Assembly (NCBI GenBank): GCA_029239755.1 | Contig: JARBUI010000001.1 | Span: forward strand, 248,001-312,000 | Reading direction: 5' to 3' | Source: Clostridia bacterium | GTDB lineage: Bacteria; Bacillota; Clostridia; Lachnospirales; Cellulosilyticaceae | DNA length: 64,000 nt | Shown: piece by piece, positions 1 through 7,485 of the stretch | How positions within the stretch are numbered: the first letter of the stretch is position 1 | Layout: every line of letters starts with the position of its first letter | Translations under genes and position numbers: made by a program | Notes under the pieces: generated by a model | Told to the model about the DNA's origin: nothing | Database searches by the model: none | What the model saw: the letters and a program-made list of their open reading frames with translations, nothing else

Positions 1-1276
1 TGGCTTCCTGTTCCTCTTCGTATTCATAACCCCCTTGCTTTTGGAGTTCTTTTTGTATCTCTTTTTGCTTAATTCTCTCAAGAGTATTTAACTTTTTAAG
101 TATAATACGTTCCATGCGGTTAAGGCGCTTCCCGATAGGCATCTGAATACTGTTGTCTAAAAACTCTTTTTTAAGTTCTTCTTTTTTTGAAATGACTTCT
201 CCATCATAAATGATGTCCTGAAACTGTATGAGATGCTTTTCAAAATGAGTTACTAAGCGATCCAGTACCTCAATAAAAACCGTGGATCCTTTAAAAGCAA
301 TAGTCCTTCTGATAGCTTCCCGATATTTGCTGATAATCATGTATTCGAGCTGACTATTGCGCTGACGTATACGCACTGAATGTCCAAAGCAAGCTTCAAA
401 GATATTCTCTACGGTAGTCTGCAAAACATTTTGCTCCCCTAGCGCAGGAAGAACATTTGAAATATATTCTGCAAATAGATTATTAGGTGAAATAATCATA
501 ATGTTATTATGACTAAGTCCTTCACTCATGCGATCATAAAGCAAAAAAGCTATCCGGTGCATGGCTATAGAAGTTTTACCGCTCCCTGCTACTCCTTGTA
601 CAATAAGAAGATCATTATCTTTATCCCTAATAATTTGGTCTTGTTCTTTTTGGATAGTCTCCACGATATTTTTCATGTGACTGGAAGCATTTTGCCCTAA
701 TGCCTGCTGCAGGATTTCATCTGTGATGGCTACGCTGGAATCAAAGAAATATTTCAGCTTGCGTTTATCAATCTCATACTGTCTTTTAAGCAGGACTTCC
801 CCTTTTATTTCTCCGTTAGGGGCTGTATAACTCGCCATTCCCAGCTCACTTCTATAGAACACACTTGCAATAGATGCCCGCCAGTCATATACCATGACCT
901 CATAAGTATCATCCTTCATCACATTTTGGTAGCCTACATAGATGGGTTCTTTATCTTCTCCTTGTTCCTTAAAATCAAAACGCCCAAAGTAAGGCTTCTC
1001 TATTATTTTTTTATATTTTTGAAGTTTCTCCTGCTGATAGATATATTTAGAGGACTCGATATGCTCCATAGACTGATACTGAGCAAGCTCAATATGTCTT
1101 TCATAATCATCAGCTGCCGGAATCCCTTCTGCAAACATTTCCTTTCTTAGAGCTACTAAATCCTTTTTTTGTGTCCCTACATGCGTCTCACTTGTTTTAA
1201 TTTCCTGTTCTAAAAAATCTGTCACTCCTTTTAGGTAATCCTGTTCTAGTTTAAGTTCTTCATCGTATGTTATCAT
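1..1276 (-). CDS. helD: HelD-like superfamily 1 helicase (RNA polymerase-recycling type), 3' end off the window
   Basis: The first 425 codons are present and the rest lies beyond the left edge. The start is the ATG at 1276 (MITYDEELKLEQDYLK). The N-terminal 120 or so residues are charged and probably a coiled coil, as in HelD. A region with MVYDWRASIASVFYR follows, which is the insert HelD and UvrD-like relatives carry before the ATPase core. A Walker A motif GVAGSGKT lies at residues 228-235, followed by AMHRIAFLLYDR. HelD proteins use ATP to remove stalled RNA polymerase from DNA. The later helicase motifs and the C-terminus cannot be seen here, so HelD is preferred over a generic UvrD/Rep from the N-terminal layout only. 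Confidence 0.85.
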   Translation of the reverse strand, partial: MITYDEELKLEQDYLKGVTDFLEQEIKTSETHVGTQKKDLVALRKEMFAEGIPAADDYERHIELAQYQSMEHIESSKYIYQQEKLQKYKKIIEKPYFGRFDFKEQGEDKEPIYVGYQNVMKDDTYEVMVYDWRASIASVFYRSELGMASYTAPNGEIKGEVLLKRQYEIDKRKLKYFFDSSVAITDEILQQALGQNASSHMKNIVETIQKEQDQIIRDKDNDLLIVQGVAGSGKTSIAMHRIAFLLYDRMSEGLSHNNIMIISPNNLFAEYISNVLPALGEQNVLQTTVENIFEACFGHSVRIRQRNSQLEYMIISKYREAIRRTIAFKGSTVFIEVLDRLVTHFEKHLIQFQDIIYDGEVISKKEELKKEFLDNSIQMPIGKRLNRMERIILKKLNTLERIKQKEIQKELQKQGGYEYEEEQEA

Positions 1277-1322
1277 TCACTATCTCCAGTCACTTTATGT
1301 TATATGTTCTTCTATAGCATAC

Positions 1323-1355
1323 AAAAAAGAGCAGTCCATTTAAAATCTGCCCTCT
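1323..1355 (-). terminator. Probable terminator of the tRNA-Leu(CAG) gene
   Basis: Read on the minus strand, an imperfect stem (AGAG..CAG with CTGCTCT) is followed by six T. It lies about 60 nt past the tRNA and before helD. The stem has a bulge, so the call is moderate. Confidence 0.45.
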
Positions 1356-1413
1356 ATTCAACATTTTTCTCTATTCTCTTGTCTTTTATTCCTTAATCAG
1401 TGGTTAACACCAA

Positions 1414-1496
1414 TGCGATTAGGGGGACTCGAACCCCCAAGTCCAATGGACACTAGAACCTGAATCTAGCGCGTATGCCAATTCCGCCACAATCGC
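1414..1496 (-). tRNA. tRNA-Leu, anticodon CAG
   Basis: The acceptor stem GCGATTG (1496-1490) pairs with TAATCGC (1421-1415), with A as discriminator base. The T arm contains GGTTCGAGTCC. The anticodon stem CTAGA/TCTAG encloses the loop TTCAGGT, which gives CAG. The gene has the long variable arm of a class II tRNA. No CCA is encoded. It decodes CUG leucine codons. Confidence 0.95.
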
Positions 1497-1512
1497 ATGA
1501 AACTCTTGATTT

Positions 1513-1541
1513 ATTATAAGACAAGTTTAATATCAATTCAA
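1513..1541 (-). promoter_or_regulatory. Promoter of tRNA-Leu(CAG)
   Basis: On the minus strand, TTGAAT (1541-1536) and TATAAT (1518-1513) are separated by 17 bp. The expected start falls a few bases before the tRNA 5' end at 1496. Confidence 0.75.
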
Positions 1542-1598
1542 TACCTCTAAAGCTAATATTTCCATTTAAAATACTAAATATTAGTTTTCCTTGCTTTT

Positions 1599-2879
1599 TT
1601 ATATAAGCATATCACCCTTAAATGAAATAGGCTTAGTTATTCCTGTTTTTCTCTCCTTTGAGATGCCTCCAACCATATGATCTAAGTTTGCCCCTAAAAA
1701 TGTTGCTCTCTTAACTGAATCATCACCATATTTATTTCTTATTTTATCTACAGCTTTATCTAGTTTTTCATACTTATCATACTTAAACATATCAAATATA
1801 TTGTATTGATAGGCTTTGCCATCAGAGAGCTTGCTTGTATGAACGCCTAAATGTCTGATTGGCGTCTTATGATCCCATAGTTCATCAAATACCTTGCAGA
1901 CATACTCATAAATTTCATCTGTTACATGAGTTGCAGAAACAAGTGTCTTTTGATGAGATGAATACTCAAAGTAGGTGTCCACCAGCGTTACAGAGATACA
2001 GCTTGCTTTAACATCATCAGCTCTCAGCCGCGTGCATACTGTTTCGCATAGAGATAAGAGAACTAATTTGGCACGATCTGCCGAGTTCACATCAAAGGGA
2101 ATAGTAGTTGAATTCCCATACCCTTTATTAGGAACTGTCTCATGGGCTACTTCCATAAAATCTATGCCATTTGCATATTTGTGTACTATTTCTCCTTGCT
2201 TTTTCAAATGAGCCTTTAGCAGATTCACATCAGCCTGAGCTAACTTCCCTATTGTATTAATGCCCAGCATCTTAAGCTTCTTTTCAGTAGCTTTTCCAAC
2301 AAAGAAGAGTTCCCCTACGCTAAGCGGCCACATCTTTTCTTCAATTTCTTCCGGAAACAGAGTGTGCACTAAGTTAGGCTTTTTAAAATCACCGGCCATT
2401 TTAGCCAGAAGTTTATTAGATGAAACACCTATATTCACTGTAAATCCTAATTCTTTATAAATTCTATCCTTTATAACATGAGCTATCGTGATCGGGGACC
2501 CATACATTCCTTCTGTTCCTGTCATATCCATATACGCTTCATCTATAGAATATTGCTCAACAATAGGTGAATACTCCCGTAGTATAGTCATAAAAGCCTT
2601 AGAACATTGGGTATAAAGTGTAAAGTTAGGTTTTACTATAGTTAGGTCAGGACATTTTAAGAGAGCGGATACAACAGGTTCTCCTGTAGTAATCTTGTAT
2701 TTCTTTGCCGGAATAGATTTTGCCAAAATAATTCCTTTGCGTTTTTCTATATCGCCTCCCACTGCAGATGGGATATCTCTTAGATCAAGCGTTTCCTCTA
2801 AAACTTTAACCCTATAAACAGCTTCCCAGCTAAGGAATGCTGAATTAACATCTATATGAAAAATAATAGGCCGACTCAT
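1599..2879 (-). CDS. dinB: Y-family DNA polymerase IV (translesion polymerase)
   Basis: This 426-residue protein begins MSRPIIFHIDVNSAFLSWEA, with the first catalytic aspartate in the FHIDVN strand. QYSIDEAYMDMTG near residue 115 carries the other metal-binding acidic residues. VNIGVSSNKLLAKMAGDFKKP and the following helix-hairpin-helix thumb are typical of DinB. The C-terminal little-finger domain is present, so the length is normal for the family. It copies damaged DNA with low fidelity. It sits 9 bp downstream of a small gene preceded by a LexA box, so both are probably induced as one SOS operon. Confidence 0.93.
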   Translation of the reverse strand: MSRPIIFHIDVNSAFLSWEAVYRVKVLEETLDLRDIPSAVGGDIEKRKGIILAKSIPAKKYKITTGEPVVSALLKCPDLTIVKPNFTLYTQCSKAFMTILREYSPIVEQYSIDEAYMDMTGTEGMYGSPITIAHVIKDRIYKELGFTVNIGVSSNKLLAKMAGDFKKPNLVHTLFPEEIEEKMWPLSVGELFFVGKATEKKLKMLGINTIGKLAQADVNLLKAHLKKQGEIVHKYANGIDFMEVAHETVPNKGYGNSTTIPFDVNSADRAKLVLLSLCETVCTRLRADDVKASCISVTLVDTYFEYSSHQKTLVSATHVTDEIYEYVCKVFDELWDHKTPIRHLGVHTSKLSDGKAYQYNIFDMFKYDKYEKLDKAVDKIRNKYGDDSVKRATFLGANLDHMVGGISKERKTGITKPISFKGDMLI

Positions 2880-2888
2880 AAATACCCC

Positions 2889-3158
2889 CTAATACAATAC
2901 TCTCCGAATAATCCATTTATGATTTGCTACATGATACCTTAGTTCTAATAACTGTTCTCTTCCCCCGATGACTGCCTTACAGCAGTAGTCAAAGGTTTTT
3001 ACTCCTGCAAAATTATTCTCTACAGCATATACTATCTCATTGATACTGGCAGTTATTAATTGATGGTTATCATCTTCTAATCGAATTTTTAGGGGCACTA
3101 TATCACCCAGAGCATTAAATTTGGAAATTGCCTCAATCGGTACATTCTGTAACTGCAT
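2889..3158 (-). CDS. Small conserved-looking protein co-transcribed with dinB
   Basis: This 89-residue protein (MQLQNVPIEAISKFNALG...) has no domain I can name. It is mixed alpha/beta in composition, with no signal peptide or membrane segment. It contains the basic stretch ITASINEIVYAVENN and ends WIIRRVLY. It is the first gene after a LexA box and is followed by dinB after 9 bp, so it is very likely SOS-induced. A role in translesion synthesis is suggested only by that position. Confidence 0.75.
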   Translation of the reverse strand: MQLQNVPIEAISKFNALGDIVPLKIRLEDDNHQLITASINEIVYAVENNFAGVKTFDYCCKAVIGGREQLLELRYHVANHKWIIRRVLY

Positions 3159-3175
3159 GAAAACACCTCTTCAAT

Positions 3176-3189
3176 CGAACATACGTTTG
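3176..3189. promoter_or_regulatory. LexA operator (SOS box)
   Basis: CGAACATACGTTTG matches the Gram-positive LexA consensus CGAAC-N4-GTTYG. It lies 18 bp upstream of the start of the small gene that precedes dinB, where a repressor would block the promoter. Confidence 0.88.
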
Positions 3190-3329
3190 ATTGCATTATA
3201 TCAAATTATGGAAGTAATGTAAACTAGGAAATGTTAAATTAATTCTATGAAGTATGGTGGGAAATGTTATTTTAGGAATAGTATTGTTTACGGAATCCAT
3301 AGATGTTGTGAGGCTCATTTGTATTAGGG

Positions 3330-3422
3330 CCGCAAGGTGGGGGAGGGATATCTTTTGTGGCTCCACGCCTCCCACAGCCAAACCCGAGTCGCCCCAAAAG
3401 ATATCCCTCCCCCACCCCGCTA
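3330..3422. repeat. Dispersed palindromic repeat, copy A
   Basis: A perfect 22-bp inverted repeat (3336-3357 and 3395-3416) encloses a loop. The loop holds a 28-nt core at 3363-3390 (beginning CCACGCCTCCCACAGCC) that is identical to 37401-37428 in copy B. The arms start after GCAAGG and end before CCGCTA. The arm sequence differs from copy B yet stays self-complementary. The T-free GC-rich arms and the long loop argue against a plain terminator. Confidence 0.85.
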
Positions 3423-3538
3423 ACCACTGATATAATGAGATTAACACTTTATAAAGAAGAAATTAGACTTATAAAAAACAGCTCTCTACTTCTTAGCTAA
3501 TATTTAAGCGTTAGAAATATAGGCTGTCTCTTAATATT

Positions 3539-3813
3539 TTATTCTTTTTGCATAAGAACTTCTTTTAATAGCTTAGTAGCTCTTCTTCAGTCGTATCAAT
3601 TGTACCCCATTCACCACGGAATGCCTTAGCAAGGATAGCTTCTTTCATAAGATCTATTTGATCAAGCACATTAAAAAGTTCTTTCCTCTGCTATTCATCT
3701 TCTAAAAGACATTTAGTATATGTACCATCTCTGTCTGTTCATCTAGAGAACATATTGGCATCTTAAATTGAGCCATTTTTTTAGCATTAATATTCGACTG
3801 ATTTACTCCATCA
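3539..3813 (-). pseudogene. hsdS: C-terminal remnant of a type I restriction specificity subunit (HsdS)
   Basis: The minus-strand translation gives NQSNINAKKMAQFKMPICS, then LDEQTEMVHIL, and after a frame change IDLMKEAILAKAFRGEWG. This is the usual end of HsdS: the second target-recognition domain edge and the conserved helix. A stop and at least two frameshifts break it. Restoring the frame gives KLLKEVLMQKE and a stop at 3541-3539. No hsdM or hsdR remains in the window. Confidence 0.8.
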
Positions 3814-4064
3814 CTTTTTATTTTGTTACAGTAAGCCCTCGCTCTAGACAATTAAGTATATAGAACGGTTGTCTTCGGAGAATGAATCATTTTTTCTTTT
3901 ATACTTATATGGACTCTACACCTTTTAAGCTAGCTTTAAAACTAGACTTATAGATATAAATATCACGTCGAACAAAGAGCCTCAATATTTAAATACACTG
4001 CGACTAATACTACTCGCTTTATTATAAAGTATTCAAAAACTATATATTTACGAATAGAACTTAA
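3814..4064. other. Gene-free AT-rich stretch
   Basis: I see no coding remnant, RNA gene or clear terminator between the hsdS remnant and the DUF262 gene. It may hold more decayed restriction sequence beyond recognition. Confidence 0.5.
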
Positions 4065-5834
4065 CTAAGAAAGTTTACTCTTGATTGTCTTCATTATGTC
4101 CTCTTTTCTTCTTTGTTTAAATTCTTCATACATACCAAGACTGAAATCTGAATTAAGGAATTTGTCGTCTAAATAATGTAATCTGTACTCAGCTTTAGCA
4201 TAAGGAGTTCCCATAGTATCTATGTCGTTAAAGTAGGTTTTGGGTTGTGCATCTTTTATTTTTTCATTTGCAACCTTTGAAATTAGTGTTCTATTTAATA
4301 TAGTATTTACTGAGTTTCCTTTTAATCCATTCAAACTTAAAAATTTTCTTGGAAAAATATGATGATCTTCAATATCTCTTTCTTTCATAGAATAAATTGT
4401 TGCTCGTGTCTTATAAAAATCTTTAGCCCCATTTAAGGTATATAAATTCAATATTGCTTTATACTGTGCACTTCTAGTTGCTGAAAGATTATCTAAACTA
4501 TTATATAAGTCCCCTAAATAAGCTTGATTTGCGACAACTTCTGGAACTAAAGCATCATCATCAAACCACCCTTTATCTTTTTCTGTTCCTAAAAATTCTT
4601 TTAAAGTGCGTCCATTTTTAGTTTCTGTTGCATTATCATAATAGCCTGAAAATACAACACTCCAATACCATTTATCTAACTTTCTCTTATTGTTAGGACT
4701 GTCTTTGAATTTATCAGAATTCACAATAATAGCAATTACCGGCAACATGTCTTTATATGGAAAATACTGAATTCCAAGCACTCCATAATTAACTTTTATA
4801 TACTCTAATGCATATTTAGTATATTCAACTGCCTTGTCCCAATTATCTTTGATCTCAATAGCGGTTAAATTTAGTAAATCAGATTTTTTACATGATTTTT
4901 TACACAGTAAACCAATCGTTCTAACAATCGCCAAACCTATAGAATCATTTTTATCATTATAATTACTAAAAATTTCATATTTTGCATATGCATCCTCAAG
5001 CTCATTTCTTAGGAAAAATTTGTGAGCAAAACATTTGGCATTCAAAAGATCTAATACAGTAAGCGGCTGACCAGTGGAATTAATAGTCTCAAAAATGGTA
5101 CAAATAATGTTAGGACTTGTATTCTTATCAATTACTATTTCACTGGCTTGATACGATGTTAAACTTTCAACTAATCGCTTAATAAATATTTCTTTACATC
5201 TACTGAGCAAGCTAAACTTTTCTGGATCTATTTGCTTATTTGCATTTAAAGCATTAGACATACAATAATTGTCTAACCAAGTAGAATATCCTTGATCTCC
5301 TCCATTAAAAATAATATCTAAGGGAAATAAGCCTAATGCTCTTTGTAAATCCGGATTATTTCCTGGATTTCTTGATGATATATCTTCTAATTTAAAAACG
5401 GATATCCAATCTTCAATATTATCTTCAATTATACCACTTAATCCTTCTGATTTTACATCTTTCACATCTTCTATAAACTGTTTAAAATTGATGTAAAATC
5501 GCCACTCTCCTTTTCCATAAAAGATTTGATATATTGATGTTGTTCTCTGCTGTCCATCTAAAATAAGTAAGGCATTTGAATTATTAGAGTTTTGAACTAC
5601 CACATCATCATTCTCTGTTTCAAATCCCGTAATATATCTACTACTATACATGCCTGTTTCTTGCATAAGCAAAAAACTACCTATAGGATATCCCTTTAGT
5701 AATGATGCTGCAAGTTTAACCATTTGCCCTTTAGACCAAACAAAATTCCTCTGGAACTGTGGAACTAAAATATTTTTTTGATCTACTTCTTTTAAATACT
5801 CTGACAAAGAAATATTCTTGCTAGAATGTGCCAT
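4065..5834 (-). CDS. DUF262/DUF1524 protein, single-chain GmrSD-like (type IV) restriction enzyme
   Basis: This is a 589-residue protein. The N-terminal DUF262 (ParB-like) domain has VPQFQRNFVWSKGQ and the nucleotide-binding motif DGQQRTTS at residues 93-100. FETINSTGQPLTVLDLLNAK is the next conserved block. The C-terminal DUF1524 domain carries an HNH-type nuclease motif, DHHIFP at 490-495, followed by an N-rich segment (NTILNRTLIS). GmrS and GmrD have these two halves, and fused forms cut modified phage DNA using nucleotide hydrolysis. The substrate here is unknown. All key residues appear intact. It stands alone between a broken hsdS and a dead IS200-type element in a defence-rich region. 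Confidence 0.85.
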   Translation of the reverse strand: MAHSSKNISLSEYLKEVDQKNILVPQFQRNFVWSKGQMVKLAASLLKGYPIGSFLLMQETGMYSSRYITGFETENDDVVVQNSNNSNALLILDGQQRTTSIYQIFYGKGEWRFYINFKQFIEDVKDVKSEGLSGIIEDNIEDWISVFKLEDISSRNPGNNPDLQRALGLFPLDIIFNGGDQGYSTWLDNYCMSNALNANKQIDPEKFSLLSRCKEIFIKRLVESLTSYQASEIVIDKNTSPNIICTIFETINSTGQPLTVLDLLNAKCFAHKFFLRNELEDAYAKYEIFSNYNDKNDSIGLAIVRTIGLLCKKSCKKSDLLNLTAIEIKDNWDKAVEYTKYALEYIKVNYGVLGIQYFPYKDMLPVIAIIVNSDKFKDSPNNKRKLDKWYWSVVFSGYYDNATETKNGRTLKEFLGTEKDKGWFDDDALVPEVVANQAYLGDLYNSLDNLSATRSAQYKAILNLYTLNGAKDFYKTRATIYSMKERDIEDHHIFPRKFLSLNGLKGNSVNTILNRTLISKVANEKIKDAQPKTYFNDIDTMGTPYAKAEYRLHYLDDKFLNSDFSLGMYEEFKQRRKEDIMKTIKSKLS

Positions 5835-6059
5835 AATTTATCCCCCAAATATTTTAATTAATTATAGATATTTCTATTGCTCTATTTGTTAGTGTCTTAA
5901 TTTTAAATAAATTATAGCATCTACTTACATTAATTAAAAGGATTATCCTTTTATCCCCATGTGTTTCATTACTTAAAACAACTTTTTATTTGTCAAACTA
6001 ATATTCTGATAGTCTACGTAGCAAATGAAAACCTTATATTTTTATCATTCATCAATACC

Positions 6060-6720
6060 GTTAGTTAAACCGATGGCTTGCACTAGCCATAGAAGGTCAT
6101 ATTACTCATTAGTATCTTAAGATGCATCAAATAGTCCGTCAACCGTATTACTTCCACCGTCAGCCGCTAAAGTGGCTGTCTATTACTATGCCTTCTTATT
6201 CTAACTATCTGTAAACGAGTCTAAATACTCTTTAAGTGATATTTGATCTCGTATAATATCTTCTTGTAATTGATTTTTGATATACTCTTCTATTGCTTTT
6301 TGGTTTCTACCTACCATATCTCCATAAAATCCTCCGCACCAAAAATGTCTGTTTCCATATCTACATTTTAAGTTTGTGTGTCATCAAAAATCATAAATGT
6401 ACTTTTCCCTTTCAAAAATCCCATAAACTAAGCTACGCTTATACTTAGTGGTATACATACAAGCATGTGTATAGGAGCCTTACATGCTTGGGCTTCTATA
6501 ATTTCTATACCTTTTTACTCCATAGCTGTCTAAATATTTGTCCTCTACTTGCTTTTAGCTTCCTATAACTTTCTTGACATCTATACTTAGGGGCAAAACT
6601 ATATGATATTTACATCTCCATTTAGAATGTAATAAACTTGTATGCCATTCATGGGAGATCTCCTTTTGTTATTAGATTGACTCGCGTAGCCCTTTTCTAT
6701 GGTAACAAAAGGAGATCTTT
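6060..6720 (-). mobile_element. Decayed IS200/IS605-family element
   Basis: It consists of a broken tnpA (6201-6648), an upstream end with a 16-bp perfect inverted repeat AGATCTCCTTTTGTTA (6656-6671 and 6703-6718), and a downstream end with two small hairpins. One hairpin is ATGGCT/AGCCAT at 6072-6089 and the other is an imperfect one around CAGCCGC at 6160-6180. Subterminal hairpins instead of terminal inverted repeats are typical of this family. No tnpB or guide RNA is recognisable. The outer limits are estimates. Confidence 0.7.
6201..6648 (-). pseudogene. tnpA: IS200-type TnpA transposase (HUH, Y1), frameshifted
   Basis: Minus-strand fragments in order are MAYK, LLHSKWRCKYHIV, then (after losing one T) APKYR. 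These are followed by IIEAQAC-like, IHMLV, FMGFLKGKS, GNRHFWCGGFYGDMVG, and NQLQEDIIRDQISLKEYL to the stop at 6203. This is the full order of an IS200 TnpA of about 150 residues, including the HMLV region near the HUH motif. Several frameshifts and stops make it inactive. Confidence 0.82.
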
Positions 6721-6791
6721 TATAACATGCTCAAAGCTAAAGCTCGTTGGAACTACCTGCATAGCATGTAGTATTCTTAATACAAAAATAG

Positions 6792-6815
6792 CCTGCTATC
6801 TTCATTTATAGCAGG
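6792..6815. terminator. Small hairpin, possible terminator
   Basis: CCTGCTAT (6792-6799) and ATAGCAGG (6808-6815) form a perfect 8-bp stem with an 8-nt loop. A short T run follows on either strand. No intact gene ends next to it. Confidence 0.4.
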
Positions 6816-6863
6816 ACACTTTTATTATTATCTAATTTTTATAGTACTAGCTTTTTTATTGAA

Positions 6864-6962
6864 CTACTCCAATGGATTATATTTATCATAATCGACTGTT
6901 AAATCGTCCTGAAATATATTCACATAGTTGCGCACGATTTTAAGATTTTCCAGCGCATGACG
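6864..6962 (-). pseudogene. C-terminal fragment of an unidentified protein
   Basis: An open stretch of 32 codons reads HALENLKIVRNYVNIFQDDL and then TVDYDKYNPLE before a stop at 6864. The composition looks like real protein, but no start or upstream sequence remains. I cannot name the family. Given the neighbours, it may be the tail of a lost defence gene. Confidence 0.35.
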
Positions 6963-7061
6963 TTATACATTATTTGCATAAAATATTTCCCATAGATTCA
7001 TACTTTTTAATAAAAAAGCTATTAAGTATAGCAGCAAAAAACAAACTTATAAAATCAAAAA

Positions 7062-7174
7062 CCTTGTCACTCAATAAGCTACAAGGTTTTAATACGATCA
7101 TGAAGCCTCAAACCTCCAAGGTCTAGGGCCACTAGATTCTTAGTCTGGCACATATGTCAATTGTAATATTGATA
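7062..7174 (-). pseudogene. Decayed tRNA-Leu(AAG) with its terminator
   Basis: Positions 7094-7174 align along their length with the intact tRNA-Leu(AAG) at 12556-12638, in the same orientation. The anticodon loop (minus CTAAGAA), the variable arm and part of the T arm are kept. The D arm, acceptor stem and T stem carry many changes. The associated hairpin at 7062-7086 matches the terminator hairpin at 12524-12546. The stems no longer pair, so it should not make a working tRNA. Confidence 0.85.
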
Positions 7175-7299
7175 TGCAGAAGTATTGATATTCAATACCC
7201 CCATGAGTTAAACAATGGATCTTCTTAAAAGCCGCATACTAATTCTATATAATTAATGTTACTGTGAAAGAAACAAACTTTCAACCGTGTTATAGATAA

Positions 7300-7485
7300 T
7301 TACACAGCAAAACATGTTATCCATGGCAACTCACCTAAAGTATATTCCCCTCCCAAAGGGCAAGATTTATGCTGCATGAATGCCAGCGGTTTAGGACAAT
7401 AAATACCATCTATTGCTAAACAAAATAAATTAGCATTAATAATCAGTCTTTCAATATAATCTCCATCAAAATTATTAATCTTCAC
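7300..7485 (-). CDS. Small ORF overlapping the end of hamB, unknown
   Basis: This 61-codon frame begins with GTG at 7485, overlaps the hamB stop by 11 bases and so could be translationally coupled to it. The product is MKINNFDGDYIERLIINANL followed by a segment with four cysteines (LFC, IYCP, SCPL, TCF). It has no family I recognise. It may be a genuine small third gene of the defence operon, the start of a truncated gene, or chance. Confidence 0.35.
   Translation of the reverse strand: MKINNFDGDYIERLIINANLFCLAIDGIYCPKPLAFMQHKSCPLGGEYTLGELPWITCFAV

Noticed and set aside
3330-3422. CRISPR repeat units
   Set aside because: Copies are single, far apart and palindromic over long arms, without regular spacers or cas genes.
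3196-3447. Open frame of 83 codons on the minus strand
   Set aside because: It runs through the palindromic repeat A; the protein is read from the hairpin and core and has no other support.
6060-6200. TnpB guide RNA region of the IS200/IS605 element
   Set aside because: No tnpB coding remnant is found, and the downstream hairpins are explained as the element end.
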